Source: Asterella californica
Lineage: Eukaryota > Streptophyta > Marchantiopsida > Marchantiales > Aytoniaceae
Length of the DNA: 64,000 nucleotides
Assembly: GCA_036924285.1 (NCBI GenBank)
Contig: JAYKYS010000009.1
Coordinates: 23,292,001-23,356,000, forward strand
Direction of reading: 5' to 3'
Part shown: piece after piece, positions 1-9,454 of the stretch
Layout: each line of letters opens with the position of its first letter
Position numbering within the stretch: the first letter of the stretch is position 1
Notes under the pieces: model-generated
Seen by the model: only the letters and a program-made list of their open reading frames with translations
Databases searched by the model: none
What the model was told of the DNA's origin: nothing
Position numbers and translations under genes: made by a program

Positions 1-100
1 CAGCTTGATAAGCTAGGGTGCAACTTCCTGAACAAATGCTAGTCGAGTGTCTTCTGAAGCTCCGTTTCATCATCTTGAACGTCACGTACTACGACATTCA
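1..100 (-). mobile_element. 5' end of a Gypsy LTR (fragment, cut by window edge)
   Basis: Read on the minus strand, a purine-rich tract (about 101-114) is followed by TGAATGTCGTAG at 100. This matches the layout before the two other LTR types here (TGGATGTCGCG at 11206 and TGGATGTCGTG at 15034). It is taken as the start of the 3' LTR of the element whose integrase lies at 146-1113. Only 100 bases are visible, so the LTR type cannot be settled. Confidence 0.55.
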
Positions 101-101
101 T

Positions 102-1113
102 CCTCTCCAAACCTGCACATCCTCCGGTATGTGCCAACCTTTCCACTAGTCTCCAAGGTTCTCTAAATTGCCATCGTCCTCTTCAACGTCCTCTACGTCT
201 TCTTCTGATAGCAGATCTGCATTGGCATCCATCATCTGATCGGACTCCAAAAATTCATCTAGCTCAACAGTTTCTCCCCTTTTTCTAAACAACTTGATAC
301 GTTTACCAGCAACAGGAAGTCTTAGAGATGTACCATCGAGCTCCCGTAAAGAGTAAGTAGCATTCTGATGCACTTCTAAGACAACATACGGACCAAACCA
401 CCTCCTAGAAAACTTCAGAACCGTAGAATGTTGATTCTCTAACGTACTGTCATACACCAAAACCCAGTCTCCAGCATGTATGAACTTTGATCGGAGCTGA
501 TGGGTCTTGTCAAACCTGTCCTTGTTCTTGAGACGGACCTCTTTCAGTTTCTGTTGTGCCTCTATAAGATCCTCCTCCCTATGTTCCAACTGTGTGCAAG
601 AAGTTGTACATGATCCATTTCTTCTTCTCACGGTAAAGTAACCCTGTAGGAAAATCCTCCTTTGCTGGCATAATCGGCTTCTGACCCAACATCAATTCAA
701 TGGGCATCTACCCAGTAGTAGTGCAATGAGTCGATCTGTCAGCCCACGGAGCAAAAGAGAGCAACCTAGGCCACTGTCTATGCCTACCATCGCATGCCTT
801 CACCAGAGCTTGAACAATCGACGGATGCCCTCTCTCGCTTTTACCAGTCCCTTCCGGATTCATGGCAGTAGTGAGTTTGAGTTTCACTCCGTGTTGGGCG
901 AAGAACTCCTGCGCTTCCGTACCACGTAACTCTCCTATGTCTGCACGCAATCTCTCTATAGATCCGAACCTACAGATAATATCTTCAAGAACAAACCTAC
1001 ATATCCTTTCTGTGGTCTTCGTCCTCAGAGCTCGTCCTTCCACAAAGTTGGAGAGGTCTTCTCGAGCCAACACCAAGTATCTCATATCTCATAACCCAGG
1101 AGGCATTGCTACA
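102..1113 (-). pseudogene. Ty3/Gypsy integrase 3' fragment, decayed
   Basis: Two minus-strand reading frames (708-1085 and 146-631) together match the integrase core and C-terminus of the intact copies at 9470-11161 and 21638-24922. The upstream piece carries the core with ADIGEL at the second catalytic Asp and GKSERGH at the catalytic Glu. The downstream piece carries the GPY/F module (RRWFGPYVVLEV) and the tail ending near GKRIKLF. The reading frame is broken between 631 and 708, and there is a stop just upstream of 1085. The match runs up to 1113, where the TGTGGTG unit begins. The divergence from the other copies suggests an older insertion of a related subfamily. Its lost N-terminal part is not found elsewhere in the window. 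Confidence 0.85.
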
Positions 1114-4100
1114 TGTGGTGCCCACAATTTACAGGATTCACGAATTTTTGAAAATTTTAAAGTTAAAACTTGTTTGTATAACTGAAGAAGCTTTGTTACT
1201 TAAGATTACGACTTCCTTAGAAGGAAGATGATCTTACGATATTTTTCGCAACAAGAAGTTGACTACTTCGGAAGACGACCGTCTTCCGGGAAGCATTTTC
1301 TCAGTTGTGTCTTCTGAAGACGGAAGACGATGGAAGACGGAAGACACGTATCTTTCGAAAAACAACGACCACCGAAGCTTAACCGCGTATTATCTAGTAA
1401 AGGAGTAGGTGTACCTACCAGGTAGCACCAAGGTAGTAGGTAGGTCAGGAAGGTCAAGTAAGTCGAAGAATCTCTAAACTGCGCGAGAAGATATGAAGGA
1501 AGCGCCTTAGCGTAGAATCATCACCGCTTCCCGCATCGAAGGCATTACCTCAGAAGATCGAGCTAGGAGGTGGTGCATCGAGTTAGGAGGTGGTCGAATT
1601 GAGTGAGGAGGGCCAGCAGAGTGAAATCGAATAGAGCAAGGATCGATTCGCAGCTAGAGAGAAGGCGAGGACGAAATTCTGAGAGAAGGAAGCACCATCG
1701 AGCTGAAGGAGTCCTCTGTAGACTCCCTGAAGCAGACATTGAAAGACGACTGAGAAGAATCAGAGGTGGAGTCTTGTTCGATTGAGGAGTAGCAAGACAT
1801 TGACGGCAGCAGCAACTCTGTGAAAATGCATTGGAGCTGGGGTCGGAGCCGGAAGCACGCAGAAGACTGAAGACACTACGGGAAGCATACAGAAGACTGT
1901 TTGAGGTTCTTCTCATATTCTCTTCCCTTCCCACCGCTTCTCACCTCTTGTTTAGTATCCCACGCGCTTCTCTGGTTGTTTGCAGACAAATCGATCGATC
2001 GTTTCTCCATCCCGCATTTTTCTTTTGTGAAATTGGGCGCGGAAGCGCTGCTCAATTTTTGATAGTCATCTTCTAGCTTCTTCCCAAACTATAATCAAGC
2101 TTCCCTGACCGTCGTTCTCAAATTCGATCCCGCAGCAATCAATTTTCCTACCCTACCGCACCTCTACTCCCGAATCTCTGAACAGAAGACGCTTCGGAAG
2201 ATCTGAACATCTTCGGAAGACGCTTCTAGATGTCTGACGTCTTCGGAAGACGACTGTGTGCAATTCGTATCGAGAGTGGATTGGATTTGCTTTTGTGTTG
2301 ACAGAGGCTTGGTAAGAATCTTGAGTGACTTGGTGAGTTGTTTGTTGTTTTGAGAAGCTGAAAGTTGGGAACCAGGTCTGTGCCTCCCGATCTTCCAAGC
2401 TTCTCAAATCCACATCTTCCTAGAGAGACTAGAAGACTGGAAAGGGGCTGGAAGAATGTGCGAGAAGACGTGAGTGTCCGTTACGGATCTCTTCTGTCCG
2501 ACCCATAGCAGTCTATTCCTTCTTCTTCCCGAACTTAGAAGAGAGTTGTGAGAAGTCTTGCTGGCAGAATATGGAGAGAATGGTCGAGGGTCATGTCATG
2601 TCAAGCTTCTTCTGAATGTGTATGAGAGATGAGAAGTCGGAAGAACAGAGTGCGAACGTCTTGTGTCTGTTGTGAGGTTAGATTGCGTGTCCGAAGCAAA
2701 AGACATGGGAGATCAGTGAAGGGAAGCCTGGTTTCGGGAAGTCTTTCGAGAATGTTTTTGAATCGGAAGCTGTCTCGAGAGTCTTCCCAGAGGTCACTCT
2801 CATCGCAGGAGCCCGCGACCATCTTCTGAACCTTTCATACGCTCTACTTCTCACATATCTTGTATCTTCTGTTAGGAAGTAGGATGAAATGCAAGGTGGG
2901 TTGTCTTCTTAGGAATCCATGCGAGGTCTTGCTTAGTTAGGATTGGTTAGATATAGCTCGGAAGACGAGAGGAACTTAGGAAGCACTGTTAGAATCCCGG
3001 AAGACGGAGTAGCTGTCTTCTGGAAGACTAGATTCGTCTTCTGAGAATGAAAGCTAGACTGTGAGAACTTGAGAAGGACTGAGCCTTCGGCTCAAAATAA
3101 GTACGTGTGGCTTAGTGCAACAGAGTTCAAGTATGTCGATGCATCCTCGAGGGTTGGTGTTACCGGCAGCAAAATTGACCGAGGTCGAACCCTTCATCAA
3201 GGAGTTGGGTCTCGACTTTTTCCTGTGGGATTGGAACCTTGCCGACCAGGGTCTTCTGGAGGAGGTTTGGGCAGCATTACCTCCTCGTAACCTTGTACCT
3301 GCAAAGGCAGGAGTAGCTCGTGGAAGATCATCTTCTTGGACAGAGGAGTGGTGGCGCAGGGTCTTTCACATGTCAGAATCTAATAATCGAGCTTATTGGC
3401 TCGAGAAGAAGATCTTCCCATGATCTCGGAGAAGTGGCATGTGCATGGGAGCACATCTTGTCTCTTCCTGGAGGACAGGCAGGAAAGAAATGGATGAAAG
3501 GTTGAATCTTACCGAGAGCCGCAGAAGCGTCTTCTGGCGAAGCTGTTCCTTCACCTCTTTCTCAAGGAGAAGGCACAGAAGACGAGGTACCTTAGAGACC
3601 AGGACGTGGAGTTCTTGGAAGCAGTGTGTGTCGGAGAGAATGTCAACTAGGGCGCGTTCTTCCACGCATATGTGCAGACAGAGCTGGTGTACTTAGGCAC
3701 CCCGGCAGGAGGACATCTTACTCCGTTCTTCTGTTATCTGTACGTGGCCAAGGGAGACCTAACGGAAGATCAGTTGGCGAGATATGGACCAAGGGGGCAG
3801 CACGAGACGAAGGAGGAGACCTCGAGAAAAGACGACTGAGCAGCAGCAATGACTCCCCCTCCCACCCTGATGCGGCAGGAAGAAGACCAGAAGAAGGTAG
3901 AAGCGCTGGAAGCCAACCTCCGCACCACGGAGAAGCTCGCAGCGAAGTACAAGACGGAAGCAGCCGCTTCTGCCAAGGAGTTAGCGCAGCTGAGGAAGAG
4001 CAACCAAGAGTTGCAGGCGCGTTTACAACAGCGTGACCAGGAGATTCTGCGAATTCGAAGTAAGATCACCTCCCTTGCAGAGGAGAAGATGACGTGGAAG

Positions 4101-6439
4101 ACACTGCGGGAAGCCGCAGAAGCGCAGACTGCAGCCGAGAAGACGCAGCGGAAAGCAGTGGAAGCTCGTGCGTAGGGGATGCTAGCTCAGACGGTGGAAG
4201 CACTTCGGAAGAAGTTTAACTTCACCGCGGGTAGGAAGCTTCTTATCTTCTTAGCTAGGGAATGGGACGACGAGTCCAGGACGATGTTGGTAGAGTGCAA
4301 GGAGAGCATGTTCCGGTACTTGGATCGGCAGATAGAGAGAGTGAATACACTCTATGGTCTTCCCTCGATTCCGTCACCCGCAACTGCATCTTCCAAAGTC
4401 CCAGCACCATCGACCGGATCAGACTTGGAGAAGGAGGAGTTCGACCTCGCTGTCCACTTGGTAGTGACAGCATTGGAAGCCGAGAAGACCCCGGAAGAAG
4501 TCCCGGAAGACAAAGTGACTTCTGGAAGACAGGAAGAAGAGCTGTCTTCCCAGATATTCCGAGTGGAGGAAGCGACTTCCTCGGACCCCTATGAGGTCAT
4601 CATGGCTCCCAGTGTCGAACTAGTGTCTCAAAAGAGCGAGGAAGCACAAGTCGATCCAGCTTCCCAGAAAACGCTTTCGTCTTTCGAAGCAGCAACAGCA
4701 GAGCTAGCGACGAATGTTGAGGAGGAAGCCACCTCAGTGACACACGAGGTATTCGCAGGGCTTCCCAACTTATCGGAAGCCGAGTTAGGAGTTCAGGTAA
4801 GAGCAGATCAAATGGAGATTGCATTTGAGCAATTAGAGTAGGCAGCAAAGCACAGAAGACAACTTGACTTGTCCAAACTTAGTAGGAACCGAATATGCTA
4901 TCTTAGGAGGTGGCAGTTTTAGTGTAATATTAGATAGGTGACCATGTGGCAGAGTAGGCAGCGCAAGAGTAGTAAGGTGGATGGCTAATTAGGAAGAGGA
5001 ACCGCTTGCATGTGGGGTGGCAGTCTTCTGACAGCACCCATCTCTCCCTGGTTGTAGTCGAGGATTGGAGGAGATTCCCTCTACGTCTCAAGACAGATGC
5101 ATAAGTAAGAAGACAGAGTAGGATTTTGGGCACACACATGAGAGGCGCACTAAGCACATTAGTCACATTTGTGTACACACTACTGTGCGCACACACACTA
5201 CACCCGATGTTAGAGACATACGAATAGATTGAGATTACATCGGAGGGGTCTGCATGCTCGTTGCCAGCAGTGGCTCGAAGATGTAGATGGAGATACTGGA
5301 TATTTAGGAGCAGGGAATGACATCCTGTTGTAGTCCTGCTGGCTAAATTGATGTGTCGAGGAGTAGGAGCAGAAAGTAGAGGGAGTGAGCTTCCCAACAC
5401 CAATGTGTCTTCTTCTCGGGGAATGATTTCTGATTTAAGTGCAGAAGCTTTGTCTGTGTCTTCTGGGTGGTGGATTTCCTTGAATTCACTCCCCATTGTG
5501 CATGAGAAGCATTCTTCTTGAGTGACGGTGACTGTCAGCAGGTTGTGCAGATCGCAGCTTGGCTCATCCAGTGGAGCACTTCGGATCCACGTACGGACGG
5601 TCCTACGGATAAGTGATCCCAGAAGACAGAGCAGTCGGAGCAGCGAGAGAAGAAGAAAGAAGCCTTCTTATCACAGCAGAAGACGACATCCTCAAGTAGA
5701 AGACTGTGTAACTGTACGCATGTTTGTTGTCTTCCTCCCCAAACTATTACAAGCAGGGATGACTTGTTAGTCAGTCCGGTCTGTCGGAGTCTTAATTTCT
5801 CATTTTCATCTTGTTTCTCTCTCGTTTGGATTTTCTCTTCTTCTCCATCTTTCCCCATCTTCCCCATCTTCTTACCTTCTTCTAGTGAGCTTCCGAGACT
5901 TCTATTGAGCTTCCGAGAAGGTGAATGTCGTTGTAGTGCTGCAGGAAGACCGTTTTCATAGGCAGAAGCCTGGAAAGACTACAGGAGACATACACCCTGT
6001 GATTGATCTAACCCGTGGGAAATTGGAAGAACAATGTGCGACAGATGTTGCTAATCGACTTCTACGAAGCAGGAGCAGTCTTCTTAGACTGGAGGTGTGA
6101 GAAGCCGAGTTGAAATCCCAGAAGCCGAGAATTGTTTCGGGAAGACGGTACTGAGAAGACCGGAAGAAGTGACCTGGAAGCAGGAAGCGTCTTCGCGAGC
6201 TTCTCTGTAGATAGTTGTGTGATATTTTAGTTACTAGTTGTTTGTTTAGGTCCATGGCACCTTTTGAAGGGTTTGGACGCCGTGTGGTTTGTGAGAAGAT
6301 GAGATTTCTAGGCAAAACCCGTGTGTTTGTGTGTTTGAACAGATCTTAGAACTTAGAACAGTGTTACTTGTGCAAATCCTCTGTGGGAATGATATCTTGC
6401 ATACTAAATGAGCAAAAGGAGTAATCCTGCGACACTACA
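1114..6439 (+). mobile_element. TGTGGTG...CACTACA unit, copy 1 (giant LTR or non-autonomous element)
   Basis: A 5.3-kb unit homologous along its length to 29370-33593, apart from an internal deletion in that copy. It begins TGTGGTGCCCAC and ends GACACTACA, so the termini are TG...CA with a nearly perfect 7-bp inverted repeat. The flanking 5-mers are CTACA (1109-1113) and CTACC (6440-6444), a 4/5 match consistent with a mutated target duplication. Its sequence is dense in GAAGAC/GTCTTC. It contains a decayed coding region (3115-4841) but no protease, reverse transcriptase or integrase, and no direct terminal repeats of its own were seen. It is best read as a giant solo LTR or a large non-autonomous derivative. 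The last 32 bases supply the ATG of the gag-protease ORF at 6408. Confidence 0.7.
3115..4841 (+). pseudogene. Decayed coding region of the TGTGGTG unit, with coiled coil
   Basis: An open segment 3115-3423 (102 codons) begins MQQSSSMSMHPRG and carries an LGLDFFLWDWNL block and an EEWWRR block. After a frame disruption near 3420, a second frame runs from about 3520 to 4841, interrupted by stops near 3650, 3838 and 4173. Part of it (3849-4175) is a strongly heptad-like, Glu/Lys/Gln-rich coiled coil, and the tail (4179-4841) is acidic. The segment before the coiled coil (roughly 3650-3780) reads like the LTP-x-F-CYL-style block of plant transposon proteins that precede coiled coils. That resemblance is from memory and weak. 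The product is not identified; it could be a gag-like or captured protein. The same protein is recognisable in copy 2 at 31256-31906, so it belongs to the unit. Confidence 0.5.
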
Positions 6440-7697
6440 CTACCAAATCAAGAACCTGGAGATGGAGAGAGAGAAAGGGACTACTGGGTTGTGGTCTGAT
6501 GTAGTGCGGTCCGTAGCTAGAACAGAGCTAGATGAGGATGTGCTACGAAGGGTTGGCAACTCAATTAGAGAAACTACAGGATGGAATGACCCTGTGGATA
6601 CTATGTCAGTGCATGCTTATGTTGCAAGAAGTCAGCATGAAGCTGTACTAGAAGAAAAACGCAGAAGGGAGGATGCAGGTGAAGCTTCTACAGCCAAACG
6701 ACCTGCTACAAGGAGTGAAAGGGCTAGACCAGAGGCAAGGCAGGAGACAACACCTACTCGGGAAGAGACTATGGAGGATCTACCACCTACAACACCAAAG
6801 GAGAAGGAGAGAAGCAAGGAGAAGGGTAAGATGCCTGCATACAAACTTCAGTCTGATATTGAGATTGCTACAGACCTGAAGCAGGTGTTAGAGAATCGTA
6901 TCTTGAATGGGAAGGTTGAGTTTACCTTGGGTGAGATTCTTGGGATAGCAAAGCGTGAGTTCCATGAGGTTATCATAGATATCATCAAGAGGAAACGTCA
7001 GATTTTGGGTGAAGCAGCTACGCTTAACGCTCTAGGGACCAAACTGTCGGAGGATGAGGAGGATGAGATTGCTGGTTACTGCTCTCAAGTATCAGAGGGA
7101 AGATCAGATCAGCACGTGAGGTTTGAAGATGAGGTGGAAGCATCGCAGAAGAGCCATTATTCTCACAACCATTGGGCGAGAGCAACCACAGAGACCTTAG
7201 TGAAGCTGGGAGATCTAGAGGAACCTGTGGTGGCGTTGATTGATCATGGCTCAGAGATTAATCTGATGTCTAAGGAGCTGTACAAGCGTGGGAGGTGGCC
7301 CATAGACACCGATCATGGATGGCTTATCCGTGCTGCCAACAACCAGCGGGGAGAACTCTATGGTGCTTGCCCCAACATCAAGGTAACTGTGGGTGACATC
7401 AGTGATGTTCAGAATTTCTTTGTGCAGGACATGTCAACCTATCCTATCATTCTAGGGCAGCCTTACATTACTGCTGTTAGAATGGAGACACGAGTTATGG
7501 ATGATGGTTCAGCTTATGCTAGGATACGTAGTAGAGATGGCAAAAGAGCTGTTCAGTTTTTGACCGTTGCTGCAGAACATGAGAGGAATCGTGATAGCTT
7601 GAGAGACCGTCCACTACCTAAGATTACTCAGGAGTTTAGAGAGTCTAGGGGTTTTGGCAGAGTACCATTGAAGAGCGAGACTTCAACGGTACAGTAG
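6408..7697 (+). CDS. Gypsy gag C-terminal part plus aspartic protease
   Basis: A 429-codon ORF. Codons 1-11 come from the end of the TGTGGTG unit; retroelement sequence starts around HYQIKNLEME. The middle is charged and low in complexity (many Glu/Arg/Lys/Pro), typical of a gag linker. About residues 265-380 form the retropepsin-like protease: ALIDHGSEINLMS holds the catalytic Asp, followed by a conserved flap-like stretch and YPIILGQPYI. The active site reads Asp-His-Gly rather than the usual Asp-Ser/Thr-Gly. No zinc knuckle is present, so the N-terminal half of gag is missing, cut by the upstream insertion. The stop at 7695-7697 lies in an overlap with pol, which sits in the -1 frame (see 7649-7692). 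Its normal start is lost, so the element is probably inactive. Confidence 0.85.
   Translation: MSKRSNPATLHYQIKNLEMEREKGTTGLWSDVVRSVARTELDEDVLRRVGNSIRETTGWNDPVDTMSVHAYVARSQHEAVLEEKRRREDAGEASTAKRPATRSERARPEARQETTPTREETMEDLPPTTPKEKERSKEKGKMPAYKLQSDIEIATDLKQVLENRILNGKVEFTLGEILGIAKREFHEVIIDIIKRKRQILGEAATLNALGTKLSEDEEDEIAGYCSQVSEGRSDQHVRFEDEVEASQKSHYSHNHWARATTETLVKLGDLEEPVVALIDHGSEINLMSKELYKRGRWPIDTDHGWLIRAANNQRGELYGACPNIKVTVGDISDVQNFFVQDMSTYPIILGQPYITAVRMETRVMDDGSAYARIRSRDGKRAVQFLTVAAEHERNRDSLRDRPLPKITQEFRESRGFGRVPLKSETSTVQ
7649..7692 (+). promoter_or_regulatory. Candidate -1 programmed ribosomal frameshift signal between protease and pol
   Basis: In the gag-protease frame the bases 7649-7655 read G GGT TTT, a heptamer of the form X XXY YYZ in the correct phase. 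It follows directly on the TAG (7646-7648) that closes the -1 frame upstream. A 6-nt spacer (7656-7661) leads to a predicted stem: GTACCATTGAAG (7662-7673) against CTTCAACGGTAC (7681-7692), 11 of 12 pairs with one A-C mismatch and a 7-nt loop. The zero-frame stop is at 7695-7697. After a -1 shift the frame is open into pol. Heptamer, spacing, stem and overlap are all seen directly; activity is inferred. Confidence 0.75.
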
Positions 7698-9454
7698 AGA
7701 TAGGATTCTCGCCTGATCCAGTAGAGCAGGAAGCTTTATCCACTAGCTTCTTAGGGTTGACATCATGTGGATCAGTGTGTTATAGGAAGGTTGAGAATCT
7801 GAAGAGGTTTGAGAGGCAACATGTGAAGTATGCACAACAGTCTTTGTGGGATAGTGGAGAGTTAGCAGGAGATGAATACATATCTGGAGTGTTTGAAGAG
7901 CAGTATTTGGTAGATACTATAGGGGAGTTGAAATCTATAGTAGAAAGTTCTATAGATGATGTAGATAGAGTGGTGAGAGTGAGCTCCAAGGAGCTTTATG
8001 ATGTAATTGATAAGTTTATAGATCGACAAGAGGTGTATGTGGAGATCAAGTACAAGTCAGTGGCAAAGAAAGTCAAACCGGTGGCTTTGTCTTTACCACT
8101 CGATTACAATCAGAAGATGGAGCAAGCTGCACGAGAGCCGACGCTCAGAGGACCGAGAAGAATTGGGCACCAGTTCACAGAAACAACACTAAAGGAGTTG
8201 AGGATTGGAGGTGATGGATTTCTTACTGAGCAAGAGAAGAAGAGCTTCAGGGAGATGCTATCTAGGCATGGTAAGGCGTTTGCATTTGAGTCACATGAAG
8301 TAGGATGTGTAGATCCAAGTGTAGTTGCACCTATGGTAATCTTTACTATACCGCATGTGCCTTGGAATCTACGTCCTATCCCTGTGCCTAGAGCTCATCT
8401 GCCAAAGCTGATAGACTTGCTCAATGAGAGGATTAGGATGGGTATCTTGGAACCATCTATAGCTCCCTATTCTAGCAGATGGTTTACTGTTCCGAAGAAA
8501 AGTGGAGCTTTGAGATTCATTCAAGATATGCAGCCAGTTAACAAGGTAACTATCAGGAATATGGGTATAGGACCTATTGTAGACGAGTTTGCGGAGGCTT
8601 TTGCTGGTCGTGCTATCTATTCCATGGGAGACTTATATTCAGGTTATGACCAGTTTCAATTATCCTCTGAGAGTAGAGACTTGACTACAATGAGGACACC
8701 TTTAGGGTTACTAAGGATGTGCACCTTACCGCAAGGTGCTACCAATTCGGTAGCACATATGATGAATGGCATGAACAAAGTTTTGAGGGACTTCATTCCT
8801 GAAAAAACTATGCCATTCCTTGATGATTTGCCGATCAAAGGGTGTGCTGAGGAGGAGAAGAAGGAGGTAAAAGATCAGAGGGGGTGCCGTAAGTTTGTAG
8901 CAGATCACATAGCTGATTGTGATAAGATACTGAGTCGACTGGAAGAGGTTCATTTGACTTTATCAGGAGCCAAGTCTGTGTTTGGAGTACAAGAGGTGTT
9001 AATAGTGGGACATCTGTGTGGATCTTATGGTCGGAAACCTTGTCCAAACAAGGTTGATGCCATCCGAAGGATGAAGGAGACATGTGGATCGGTTACTGAG
9101 GTGAGAAGGTTTCTAGGAGCATGTGTGTTTTATCATATATGGATTCCACACTTTACACATGTAGCAGATCCGTTGTACAAGCTGCTGAGGAAGGGGCAAA
9201 GATTTCAGTGGCAAGAGGAGCAAAGCGAGTCTATGAGGAAGTTGAAGGATCTTTTAGCTTCACCACCAACTCTACGGAAGGTAACATATGAGTTGGGTAG
9301 ATCTGTTATCCTTACTGTTGATACTAGTCCTATTGGCATTGGATGGGCTGTAGGACAAGACGATGAGGATGGAAATAGATATGTGGTACGTTTTGGAGCT
9401 AAGGTGTTAAGTTCACGGCAGAGAGACTACCCTCAGGTCAAAAGAGAGCTATGA
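7649..9454 (+). CDS. Gypsy pol, first part: reverse transcriptase and RNase H (interrupted by a nonsense codon)
   Basis: The -1 frame is open from 7649; the first ATG in it is at 7757. About 95 residues of linker precede the sequence shared with the minus-strand copy (from about 8036). Reverse transcriptase motifs in order are RPIPVPRAHL, SSRWFTVPKKSGALRFIQD, DLYSGYDQF, LPQGATNS and the catalytic box MPFLDDLP (FLDD in place of the usual YxDD). The thumb/connection follows, then RNase H with LTVDTSPIGIGWA (first Asp). The frame ends at TGA 9452-9454, where the inverted copy has TGG (Trp), so this is a point nonsense mutation inside RNase H. The rest of the protein continues in the same frame at 9455-11161. 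Confidence 0.9.
   Translation, partial: GFWQSTIEERDFNGTVEIGFSPDPVEQEALSTSFLGLTSCGSVCYRKVENLKRFERQHVKYAQQSLWDSGELAGDEYISGVFEEQYLVDTIGELKSIVESSIDDVDRVVRVSSKELYDVIDKFIDRQEVYVEIKYKSVAKKVKPVALSLPLDYNQKMEQAAREPTLRGPRRIGHQFTETTLKELRIGGDGFLTEQEKKSFREMLSRHGKAFAFESHEVGCVDPSVVAPMVIFTIPHVPWNLRPIPVPRAHLPKLIDLLNERIRMGILEPSIAPYSSRWFTVPKKSGALRFIQDMQPVNKVTIRNMGIGPIVDEFAEAFAGRAIYSMGDLYSGYDQFQLSSESRDLTTMRTPLGLLRMCTLPQGATNSVAHMMNGMNKVLRDFIPEKTMPFLDDLPIKGCAEEEKKEVKDQRGCRKFVADHIADCDKILSRLEEVHLTLSGAKSVFGVQEVLIVGHLCGSYGRKPCPNKVDAIRRMKETCGSVTEVRRFLGACVFYHIWIPHFTHVADPLYKLLRKGQRFQWQEEQSESMRKLKDLLASPPTLRKVTYELGRSVILTVDTSPIGIGWAVGQDDEDGNRYVVRFGAKVLSSRQRDYPQVKREL

Noticed and set aside
1114..6439. CACTA (En/Spm) transposon, because the unit ends in CACTACA
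   Set aside because: CACTA elements begin with CACTA, end with TAGTG and make 3-bp duplications. Here the outer ends are TGT...ACA and the duplication is 5 bp.
6440..6470. Continuation of the minus-strand integrase (VLDLV) to the right of the inserted unit
   Set aside because: Only five residues match and the next ones do not. The plus-strand gag reading is far better.
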